DNA from: Emmonsiellopsis sp. PD_33
Lineage: Eukaryota; Ascomycota; Eurotiomycetes; Onygenales; Ajellomycetaceae
Assembly: GCA_032988165.1 (NCBI GenBank)
Contig: JANTQF010000268.1
Coordinates: 1-48,029, forward strand
DNA: 48,029 nt
Direction: 5' to 3'
A program made the translations under genes and the position numbers. Below are positions 19,238-28,992 of the stretch, piece by piece (position 1 is the stretch's first letter; every line of letters starts with the position of its first letter). A model generated the notes under the pieces. It made no database searches and had not been told where the DNA came from. It saw only the letters and a list, made by a program, of their open reading frames with translations.

Positions 19238-21100
19238 GGGGCTTTAAATGGTTTTTTTCTCCTCTGTTTCCTTTTTACGATCTACTGTGGGTTTGGTTGG
19301 TAATGCATTTGCGGCGTTCTTTTTCGTTCTATGGATTTATTGTCGTTTTTCTAACAAAAGAATATATGGTTTATACGGTATGAGTAAATTAGAGGGTGTT
19401 TCTTTTTTACCATTATCATTACAGTTATTAACTATCATCCTCATCATCATCATCATCTTGTTCATCAATCATGTCTCCAAGATAGTCTTTTCAAACACAA
19501 AACCCCCCTACCCCTGACCGAACCCCCCTACCAATCACAAAAGGTCTCCATCCAGCCCAACCTCCCCCCCTTCTCAACTCCATCCTCGAACTCACACTTC
19601 CCGATCCCATCCCCAACACACAACCGCTTCATCCCTACAGGCATATACATATGTCAGACGTGCGGCGCTCCCCCCCTCCCCTTCCATATATCCCCGCCCG
19701 CCTTATATCGTCATTGATGACAAGATACAATGTACCCACGGTAGACGACCAGTTTCCATGGCGATAAGATTTCCCCCGTTGGAGCTGTGCGGGATACGGC
19801 ATGTAGAGTTGGAGTTGGGGGGGATGGATGGGTTGGTTGGTTAGAGTAGGTGTTGTGTGTGTGAAAATGAAAGGTTGATATGATGACCGATCCTGTCCTG
19901 TTACTTTTGTACGAAACCCGAAGAGTAAATATATCTTCTTTCGCCTTTTTTCATCATCTCCCGATCCGGGAAATGGGATTCTAAGCTAAAGCACCCTATT
20001 ACAAGTCTCTTATCCAGAGATAGTATTGTTGCTTCTTGCAATGAGGGCAGCAACAAGCGAAGAAATCCGGGGGGTAAAGGCTCGTTAGTAGGATAGGAGA
20101 TATAGAAGATACTGACAATACGATAGTTAGCTAATAGCCAATTGATTCAATTGTAGCTACGAAGCTGCCATTGGAAAACAGGTGGATGAGATGAGTATAT
20201 AGTTGGCGATGATGTAATACAGCCATGGTCACGTTTTCCCACAGCCCTAATTCTGCATCCTAGGGAACGACCCCAGAAAGGGTTCCCTTTTTCTCCCCTT
20301 TCATGCTCGAAACAGCAACGATGATACAATAAACATTACCATGCGGCCCAGCGGACCGCGGTATATATATCATAGCGTTTCCTTTCTCCGGGGCCTGTGC
20401 CTATATTTCTCCGCAGCGAATATATTAATGCGCCAGGATCAATAGATTAAAATTTGAACAGGGTGCATGAAAGGCTAGGTGCAGCCTCGGGGACAGGACA
20501 AAGGCTTCCATTTTATTTGTTGTGGAAATAGAAAACGGTTCGTGAGGGAGGAACCATGGTGTTGCTTCATGTATGTGTCCCCTGGAGATATTTATGGCAT
20601 TGGAATTCATGTGCTGGAACATCCCAACTATTCGAGCACATGATGATGAGTGGCTGGCGATTGATGAAATCGCTATCCTCCACACGGCACTAAAAGAATG
20701 GCCAGCAAATAGGGTTTTGGGGAACTTGTTTCAACGCTGGAACGTCTTTCGTTTTGGAGATCGCAGATCGGGGAGTTGTCGAGTGTTGCCAGTTGGTGAG
20801 AGGCAAAAGGGAAAAGTTTGTCGCTATCGTGAAACGATGCAACCCATGTCTGCCGTGTCTCCACAGTGGGAGTCGACCCCTGGACAAGGCCCTAGTAGTT
20901 AGTACTAGATGGCAGATGAGAAGGGGGCCCGCCCGACCAGCGCTGGGCTCCGATGCGATCTTGTCTGTCGTGTGGAGTGGGGTGTCTGTCCGATAATTAT
21001 TTAATAATTATTTAATAAACCTAGGGAATGTGATTTTTTGGTAGACTGGATGTGGAATGTAGGCAGTGTGCTGTCCTTGTGAAGCCACGGCCCAGGCAGG
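19238..21100. other. Long intergenic stretch after PWP1, no gene supported
   Basis: About 1.9 kb with only short, unbiased frames. Noted: a CATC-rich repeat near 19436-19460, a Zn2Cys6-like CGGACCG with TATATATAT near 20350-20368, and a 2.4-copy AT-only tandem at 20993-21017. No RNA gene was recognised. Confidence 0.55.
20993..21017. repeat. AT-only 11-bp tandem repeat
   Basis: The 11-mer ATAATTATTTA occurs twice in a row and runs into a third partial copy. It contains no G or C and lies directly beside the GC-rich promoter block at 21050-21500. It could be an unwinding element or simple slippage; nothing further can be said. Confidence 0.6.
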
Positions 21101-21112
21101 ATGAGGCCACCC

Positions 21113-21342
21113 ATTGGGCCAGACCAGCAGATGGAAGAAGCGGACCTGCGCCCAGCGGTTTCGAGTTTAACGTGGCAGTTGGGCTGACAGGAGAAGCAAT
21201 TCCACTTTGCTGCCATGATTGGCTCTGGTGCCTGCCAACTGCTAGCGTCCTGCCAGGCGGGCGCGGTGGGCCAATCACATGGCTGACTAAGACATCCCGG
21301 CGCCTGGCTGCGGGGCCTGATAGGCTGGCCGCCGCCCATTGG
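21113..21342. promoter_or_regulatory. Cluster of four CCAAT boxes with a TGACTAA site
   Basis: ATTGG occurs at 21113-21117, 21218-21222 and 21338-21342 and CCAAT at 21271-21275, with TGACTAA at 21284-21290. The fungal CCAAT-binding complex (HapB/C/E) pairs with the bZIP protein HapX at CCAAT plus nearby TGA-type sites in iron-responsive promoters. Four boxes in 230 bp of GC-rich sequence is dense. The downstream gene is the orphan at 22156, some 0.8 kb away, so the true transcript start may be near 21400-21600. Confidence 0.45.
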
Positions 21343-21795
21343 CCCACTTCGCCCGGCCAGAGTCGGCCCGGCCAGCGCTGAGTGGTGCAAGCCCTGCCAA
21401 GCCGCGCCAAGCCACGCTGTTCCGGGGGCAGCGAGGGGGGGGCTCCACTGTTCCCCACCGGGGCCATTCCCCTTCTGGCGTTTCACAGCGCGCCGAAGCA
21501 GCCAGTGACAGCGCTGTTTCTTCTCGTTCCTTCGGCCTCCTCTCTCGTCTCTCCTCTCTCGTCTCCTCCATCCCATCTCTCTCTCCCCTCCTTCTCTCGT
21601 CTTCTCTTCTTCCCCTCCCTCTTCTCTCTCTGCTGTATGTACATTCATTCCTTCATTCTCCATTCTTCGTTCTTCTTTATCCGTTCTTCCATTCCTTCTG
21701 CCGTCGCGCCCTGGTCGTCGCTCTTTTCCCCTCCGCTCCCTCCGTTTCCGACTGCGCGCGTCGTGCATCGACCCAACCCAACGTGCAGAGCAACG

Positions 21796-21827
21796 TTTCT
21801 TTCTTTCTTTCTTTCTTTCTTTCTTTC
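21796..21827 (+). repeat. (TTTC)8 microsatellite followed by AG
   Basis: Eight uninterrupted TTTC units end in AG at 21828-21829. Together with GTATGT at 21635 this could be the polypyrimidine tract and acceptor of a 195-bp intron in the 5' leader of the gene at 22156. No clear branch-point match was seen, so the intron is only a possibility. Confidence 0.55.
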
Positions 21828-22155
21828 AGTCCTTTCAACGCAGCTGGACTCTATTTTTCGCATAAACAAAAACCACATCTTTGTCAAAACATACAGGGAT
21901 CCCCTCGACTCGACTGCCCACCCACCCAACTCTCCCCTAAAACCACTCCGAAACAGAATCTCGAAACCTCGCTTATCCATTCCCCTTTTCGTCGCTTCTC
22001 GATTCCAACGTCGTTGGTTTTGTGTTGTGTTATCTGCGCTGTGGTGGAATCGCTCATTCAAAGGAAATCCGTCGCTGAGAGCCGTGTTGTGGAATCCCCT
22101 CAAAGCCTGGAGCAACACATCCAAACCGACCTGCGCATCCTACGCATCATTCACA

Positions 22156-22965
22156 ATGTCGCTTTCGAGGGCTTTCACAAAGCGGCAGAAGCCCATCGTC
22201 GTGTCGTCGCCCATGCCCTTCCGCGAAGGCCAGCAGAAATTCGCCTCCGGCACTATCAAACGAAATAAGATCTCTGGGCCCGTCGAACTACTCTCGACCA
22301 CCAATCTCCTCGCATACAACGCTCCCGACCTCCAAAAATCCTCCCCGAACTTGAAGAAATCATCCGTCTCCCCCGCAAACTCCTCTTCCTCCTCTTTCCG
22401 CTCCGCTGAAGATTCAGACGTCACAAATTCGTCGCGCGGCTCCTCTACCCCGGTCACATCCCCTGATATGTCGTCTGGAGAGGCATCGCCCATCGCCCCA
22501 GAACCCAACCATCTATCCTCCTACTTTGACCCCATCAAGCGTTCCAATACCCATCACCATTCTCGATCCTCTGCCTCTTCCTCAACCCATAGCCCACTCC
22601 TTCCACAGCGATCACTATCGCATACTAAAAAGTCGCATCAGGAACTAGCGCGTCAGCGATCAAACTCCAAAACCACCCCCCCTCCAACTTCTCTTAGCCA
22701 CTCGCATACTCCCCGTTTAAGCCAGGAACGCATCAAGCCAATCCAGGAATCGACACCACATCCATTTGGCAAGGAGCTGGAGCAGGTCAATGAAGTCGCA
22801 GAAGAATTTGGCGGCCTCCAGTCCGTATTTGCGGAGGAGGAACAGATGCTCGTGAAAAAGGGTCTACGCAAATTCGCAGTAGAAGATTATATTCTGGAGA
22901 TTGAAGACCTATACCGGGCGATATTCGACGACAGTCCAACTCCGCCACGGAATGATTGGATTTAG
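22156..22965 (+). CDS. Conserved-looking Ser-rich protein of unknown function
   Basis: A 269-residue protein, MSLSRAFTKRQKP onwards. The N-terminal 55 residues are compact and polar. About 60-200 is low-complexity, Ser/Pro/His-rich and probably disordered. The C-terminal 65 residues are ordered-looking, with EVAEEFGGLQSVFAEEEQ then LRKFAVEDYILEIEDLYRAIF, which look like amphipathic helices. The open frame extends upstream, but the upstream part is a pyrimidine-rich leader with microsatellites, so I take the ATG at 22156 (context CACA-ATG), where protein-like composition begins. I do not recognise a named family. Strong codon bias and the two ordered ends support a real gene. It has no signal peptide or membrane segment. 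Confidence 0.75.
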   Translation: MSLSRAFTKRQKPIVVSSPMPFREGQQKFASGTIKRNKISGPVELLSTTNLLAYNAPDLQKSSPNLKKSSVSPANSSSSSFRSAEDSDVTNSSRGSSTPVTSPDMSSGEASPIAPEPNHLSSYFDPIKRSNTHHHSRSSASSSTHSPLLPQRSLSHTKKSHQELARQRSNSKTTPPPTSLSHSHTPRLSQERIKPIQESTPHPFGKELEQVNEVAEEFGGLQSVFAEEEQMLVKKGLRKFAVEDYILEIEDLYRAIFDDSPTPPRNDWI

Positions 22966-24080
22966 TTCAAAAATAACTTCCTTCGACTCTGATTTTTGTG
23001 CGGTGTTACGATTACTATTCTCCGGTTTTCCCAGGTTACGATTTGACAACTTGTTACGGCTACGACGTTGCGAGCTTTCCACTCTTTATTTTCCTTGATT
23101 GGCTGGTCTTGATTTCATTTCGCTATATTCCCCCCTTCCACGTGCATGCATTTGTCGGATATTCTGAGTGATTTATTCTGTTTATGTTTTGAATCTATTA
23201 AAATGGGGGTATGGGTATCTGTCTCCGTGTGTTGTCTTCTGTCTTTGTTATCTTCGATGGTACCCCAACACCACCTTCTATTCTCCTGTACACTTTTATC
23301 TCCCTTGTTCTGTTTTCCATTTCTTCTGCTCCTTTCGAGCTAACATCGATCGATCTGATCTAAATCTTAAATGACGGAAAATATGTGCGGGATGTGAATA
23401 TGGAATCTTTTGTTTTTAACTTCTCACTTTCAACCTCCTCTTGCCAACTGTGTCTTAAACCTTGGCTTTTGATCTCCTACCCACATGCGATCAAGCTGCA
23501 CACACGATCCTTTGAAATTTTTCTATGTCGATCGTCTATGTATCTGCCTATGCGCCGTTTCTTTATCTACAGCGCCATGAAAGTTACTAGCCAGATGGGA
23601 AGATGGGAAGATGAGGGATATATTACGGTCCACTAACCATGTGATATATTCTGTTCAGTACATTTGCAATCCAATCCGTCTTGCGACGACGAAAGTAAAG
23701 AAAGAATCTGTGAATATCCTTTACCTAGTCTATTCAACTCGGGGTACACAACTTTCATCATCCCTACCACTCCCCCTTTTTGTCACTTACTTACCCTTTT
23801 CGTCCGGTTCCGTTTTGTTCGTGCGGGATAGGGAAGGGGGACGGGACGATAACGTAGAAAAGAGAAGAAAAGAAGAACGAGAATCTGCGGGCGGAGATAT
23901 TGGGTAACCATCACCAACCACCGAGCCGCTGAGGACAGGCTAGGTTGGGGCTGGGGCTGGGGCTGCTAGGGGGTTGTTGGTGTGACTGCTGTATGATACA
24001 GTTCCGGTCATACTTGACTTGACAGTGAGTAAGTTTCCTCGTGTATGTCGGTGACGGTGTCGGTGTCGGTGACGAAGGAT

Positions 24081-24110
24081 GACTCGACCTGACTCGACTT
24101 GACGCGACCG
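24081..24110. repeat. Three 10-bp direct repeats, GACTCGACCT type
   Basis: Consecutive decamers read GACTCGACCT, GACTCGACTT and GACGCGACCG. The first two are each preceded by T, giving TGACTCG, one base from the Gcn4/CpcA core TGACTCA. Function unknown. Confidence 0.6.
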
Positions 24111-24136
24111 CGGCTGGGTACTGCCTGCCTGGGGGA

Positions 24137-24159
24137 CCCAATTACCTTTCCTAATTGGG
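24137..24159. repeat. Inverted repeat with CCAAT in each arm
   Basis: CCCAATTA and TAATTGGG are perfect 8-bp inverted arms around a 7-bp CCTTTCC loop. Each arm holds a CCAAT core facing the other. It lies about 0.9 kb upstream of the RRN3 start. Confidence 0.65.
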
Positions 24160-25072
24160 CAAGTTGGATAGGGTTGTGGGGTCATGTGATTCGATGGTCT
24201 TGGCGCGGATCGTGGATTTACATCAGGAGTGTTTATTGTCTGTGATGGTTTATGGGGGGTAAAGGGATGGGATAATACTTGGATGAGGTGGGAATGGGGG
24301 GGTTATATGGAAGATGAATCGTAAAATAAGAGTTACTATTATTTCCTGTGGGCATCATCATCGTCCTCCCTGGTTTAGTTACGCTGCGGATTCTGTCACC
24401 CACGCCGGCCTTCACCGCCTTTCGTCGAAGCTCAGTGGAGCAGGCAGGCTGCGTCGATTTTTTTTCTCTCCCTCCCTCGCTCGACGCCAACACCAACCAC
24501 CATTAATTACATTACATTCCCGACTCATCTCGTTTGATACCCTTTTGCCATTTACTATTTTCCATATACTTTAGTTAAATCCCTTATCTCTCCCTGTGTC
24601 TGCCATTTTTAGAAAAAGGATCTTATATGCCAACAGGAGGAACCTGGACGCGGAATCTGCATCTGCATCTGGACAACAGAGAGAAGAGGGGCGATGTGAA
24701 TTGATGGGCAGACTGTCCTGTCATTGATTGCAACGGAAAACGCCTATTCCATACAGTGAACTTCAATCTATAAGGGTCTGTCCCGTTCTCGGTTTCGGAA
24801 ACGAACGCGTGCTGGACGTGGACGGGGCGGGGTTGTGCTGTGTTGCTCTGTTGGAGTGGTGTTTTCTCCCTCCGCTATTCAGCCATCTATCCGTCATAAA
24901 GGAGGGGGGGAGATTGAGAGGTGTTTGATATAAATAATACGCCATCTACTCATCCATCTCATTCTGTTATAGCAGACGAGATTCTGTTGGAGTTATCTCC
25001 TATACCCATCCATCCAAACGAAACAAGACACCACCAACCAACCCTCTCACAATCACCAATACAACAACAACA

Positions 25073-27390
25073 ATGGTCTCCGCCATCCCCATCCTCCTAA
25101 CCCCAACCTCAGTATCCAAAAGCCAAACCCGCATGCCCCCCGCTCGAAAAACCATGGCGACAGCGCCAGCACCAGCACCAGCACGAGCCCCCAACACGCC
25201 CTCCCTCCTCTCCTCCCCCTCAACCGCGTCCAAGCTCAAACCGTCAAAATCAATCCTCAAGCCGTCCTCGCACACAACCCTCGGCACCAAGCGCAAGCGA
25301 ATAGACATGGACCTGTCCTCCGCCGTCTCGGACGGGATGACGAGCAGCGTCTCGTCGGAACCCACCACCCCTTCCTCCCCCGTCAAGAAACGCGCCCGCG
25401 TCAAGTTCGAGATGGACCTGTCTGACCACCAGCAGGTGGGGGTGGGGATGGGGGTCGGGATGGGGGTTGGGATGGAGAAGAGCACGGCGATGGTGCGCGA
25501 GGAAGTGCGGCGGGCCATCCAGCGCCATCTGGCCGGGGACAGCGAGGCGTATGACCGCGTCAAGGAGGTTTTCACGGCCGATCCCAAGGAGCTGGAGGAT
25601 GATGGGTCGCCGGTTTATGACCTGCCGTCGCATGCGTCGTTGAAGAATCATCTGCTGGGGCTGTTTTCGAATGTGTCGGCGCTGGATGGGAGTTGTAGTG
25701 GGCTGGTGCATGCGGTGGTGGAGAGTGAGTGGTTGGGCAGGGATGAGGGGTATGTTAAGCTGTTTGTGAGGTTTTTGGGCACGCTGGCGGCGGCTAGGGG
25801 GGGGTATTTGAATACTGTGTTGAAGATGTTGGTGGGCGGGTTGAGGCAGGGTGAGTTATATACCTCCTTTTTACAATCCTTGGAGTCACCATTAACCTAA
25901 CATTGTTATGTGCAGTCCCCTCGAATATCGGGAGACTTCCGGGATACCCGGTTGTGTATGCGTCTGAGATCTATGCCAGAGTACATATGGCGATTCGGTA
26001 CATCGTCCAGCTGATTCCGGCCGGTAGCGGTTCTCTGTCCCCTCTTCTTGCGTCTAACTTCCCTCACGATACGGACACTGCCAAGTCGCATATTGTCTAC
26101 ACGCGCAACATTATCAAGATAATCGACTATGCCCCTGAACTACGGTCTGATATCCTCGCGCTCATAACGGAGAAGCTCGTGAAGATCGATGTCCAGTTCC
26201 AGGTCGATCTGGAAGAGGCGGACGAGGATATAGACGATGACAATCTCCCCCCCATGATGTCCCCCGAGGCCATCGCCCTGGACGAAGAAGAAGACGACGA
26301 CTCGGACGCCGAATCCGTCATGAGCGACGAAAACACCGACATCGAAGTCCAAAAGGCGAAAAAACGAGCCCAAACCAAGCAAAAAATCGACTACATGATC
26401 GACCTGCTATTCGAATACTACTCAACCCCTTTCGCCAACGGCACAATCACCGAAAAAGAAAACGCCAATAACCTCCTCCTCTCCCATTTCCAAAACATCA
26501 TCCTCCCCACCTACCGCTCCCGCCACACCCAGTTCCTCCTCTTCCACTACTCCCAGTCCTCCCCAATCTTCATCGACCGCTTCGCCACCGCCTGCGTGCA
26601 AATCATCTTCTCCAAATCCCAACCAACAATCATCCGCCAATACGCCGCCGCATACCTCGCCAGCTTCGTCGCCCGCGGCGCCCACGTCTCCAGCGAAGTC
26701 GTCCGCGACGTCTTCGACCTCCTAGGCACCCACCTCGAGAACCTCCAGGCCGAATACGAGCCCGCCTGCCGCGGGCCCGACCTCCGCCGCTACGGGCCCT
26801 TCTACTCCACCGCACAGGCCCTGCTCTACATCTTCTGCTTCCGCTGGCGCGACCTCACCCTCGCCGCCCTAGACAGCGACCGCACCACCCCACTCTCCGA
26901 CATAGACCTAGACGACGCCACCTTCCCCCTCGCCATAAAAGAAGTCCTCCGCCGCGCCGTCTGGTCAAAACTCAACCCGCTAAAGATCTGCTCACCAGCC
27001 ATCGTCAACGAATTCGACCGCCTCTCCCGCCACCTCGGCTTCCTGTACGTGCACTCGCTGATCGAGACGAACAAGCGCCTGCGCATCTCCTCGTACCGCA
27101 GCCTAACGGCGTTGGCGATGGAGTCGCGCTTCGGCCATGTGGAGCGCGAGACGAGGGCGGATGATGAGTTGGGTCCGCAGCTCGATGCGTATTTCCCGTT
27201 TGATCCGTATCATTTGCCGAGGAGTCGGAGGTGGGTGGTGGAGGATTATTTGGAGTGGAGGGGGATTCCGGGCGTGGATGATCGGGAGGAGGAGGAGGGG
27301 GATGAGACGGATAGTCAGGTGGGGGATGGGGGGGCTGAGGATGAGGGGGAGGGGGAGACGGAGACAGAGACGGAGACGGATGAGGAGTGA
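25073..27390 (+). CDS. RRN3: RNA polymerase I initiation factor Rrn3
   Basis: Two exons (25073-25850, 25916-27390) with a 65-bp intron give 750 residues. Residues 1-135 are disordered, Pro/Ser/Lys-rich, with a GVGMGVGMGVGM repeat near 124-137. The HEAT-like Rrn3 fold starts near 140 (MVREEVRRAIQRHL) and includes LPGYPVVYASEIYARVHMAIRYIVQLIP just after the splice, then YLASFVARGAH and the C-terminal FPFDPYHLPRSRRWVVEDYLEW that marks the family. An acidic insert (about 350-390) and an acidic Thr/Glu tail are typical. Rrn3 binds the Pol I stalk and links it to core factor at rDNA promoters. The intron joins LRQ to VPSN in frame. The coding strand is G-rich in the last half of exon 1, C-rich in most of exon 2, and G-rich again after about 27120. 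Confidence 0.95.
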
Positions 27391-28992
27391 GGTTCGTTGT
27401 GTGTTTATATGGGTGGGTGCTGTGTGTGTTTTTGTATGATTTGTGGTGGTGATTTATTTATTGCCCCATGTGTGAGTTATTTTGTCTGCAATCTGTTTTC
27501 TGTTTTCTGTGTCGGAATGTATGCATTGGATGGATGGATGGATGGATGGATATCAAAACAGGGAGTTTTTTGGAGTTTGTTTGTTTCCCTTATCCTCTTC
27601 TTTTTTTTTAATTTTGCCTTGTTTTTCCTGTCTTGCCAATGCATATAAATAGTCAGACTTGAGTCATAGCCATAGTATGGAGTGGTTGTTTTTGTTCTTT
27701 TTTTGTCCATAGTTAGCCAGTTAAGTTAGTTAAGTTGTAATGGAATGTAGTTACTTCAAAACAAAATTCCTCAGATACTTTGCAAGTTATTCTTTCTCTT
27801 TATTGTATTATATCTTTCCTTTACTTGTAGTCTATCTACATGATCTACCTCCTATCCTGCCATCTATCCATATATTTCTTCTCCCCCTGAACCAACCACC
27901 CCCTAATCCCCTATTTATCCTTTTGACAAATTGCCATGAATCCATCCATCCAATGAGCAAGCCATTCATAATCCCTCAGTATTTAAGCAGAAAGGCGATT
28001 TCTCCCATCATCATCTACCTACCCCCCTTACTTACCCCCCCCCAACCTAAAAAAATCACAATTAACTAGGCAAAACAATAATGAAGATATTCTTTTTATC
28101 TCCCCTCTTCCCTTTCGCGTCTCTGTATCTTATAGTGATAGTAATAATAACCCCCCTCCCCCGCGAATCTTCCGATTCCCAATCTCCAATTCTCAAACCA
28201 AAACCAAACCCACAAATCCCCAGCCCCCCCCCCTCCTCCTCATGTTGTCAGTGAATCGTCAACCGGGCGGGAAAAAAGGGAGGCTGGGAGCTGGTTCGGT
28301 TGGGGACTGGAGTGTTGGGGCGGTTGAGGTTGGGGCTGGTGAATGGTGAATAAACAGTGAATAGATTTGCTGGTGTTGGGGTTAGTCGGTTAGTTAGGTA
28401 TATAACATGTAGTCAGTCAGTCAGGGCGGTTCTCGAAGGGATTAGGTAGGGGGTTGAGATAGATACACAGATGGATGACTGAGTGAGTGAGTGAGTGCTT
28501 GGTGTCCCTGGATATCCTTTATTTTCTGTATATCCTTTTTGTAGCTGCTGCGGAGAAGGGAAGGGGGATATCAGGGATATATAATCCCCAACCTGTATAG
28601 ACAGCCATTCACTCCGCTCCGCTGTCCAGCCACCCCATCCCCCGCCCTGTTCTCCTCTAGACAGCAGAGAATCTGGGCAATGCCAGTGTGTGAATGTGGG
28701 ATTGGGACACTTGGGGGGCTGGGGAGGAGTTGGACGGAGAGCTGTGTTAATCCTCATCTCCATCTCCGCTGTGTGAGTGTGTGCTCTTCTCTGCTTCTTT
28801 TCTTTTCCCCTTTCTCTCTCTCTCTCTTACTCTACACCATCATCTGTCAAGATATCTGCCGTATCAAACAGCATCACAGCCGCTTCACCAACGTCCTCAA
28901 TCACAACCATATCCCTCTGCAATTCAATTTAGTCCAATTCCTCGTCAAATACCCCCTATCCTATCCTATCCCAATCCTCCTCGCAAACCACC
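27391..28992. other. Intergenic region between RRN3 and the Cys-cluster gene
   Basis: No gene supported in 1.6 kb. It holds a (TGGA)6 microsatellite at 27527-27550, GTCA and GTGA repeats near 28411-28498, and a pyrimidine-rich leader (CT repeats near 28810-28830) before the next start. Confidence 0.55.
27527..27550. repeat. (TGGA)6 microsatellite
   Basis: Six perfect TGGA units in the RRN3 3' flank. Confidence 0.9.

Larger units (their letters stand above)
22966..25072. other. Intergenic region upstream of RRN3
   Basis: About 2.1 kb without a supportable gene. It contains a GACTCGAC direct-repeat array (24081-24110), an inverted repeat with CCAAT in both arms (24137-24159), and GTCGGT repeats near 24045-24073. 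T-rich 3' flank of the previous gene occupies roughly the first 400 bp. Confidence 0.55.

Noticed and set aside
21382..22155. In-frame N-terminal extension of the orphan gene (527 codons in total)
   Set aside because: The upstream part is low-complexity Ser/Phe/Pro from a pyrimidine-rich leader with a (TTTC)8 repeat; protein-like composition begins at the ATG at 22156.
28413..28763. 116-codon minus-strand frame between RRN3 and the Cys-cluster gene
   Set aside because: Built from simple repeats and low-complexity sequence, with no motif or splice support.
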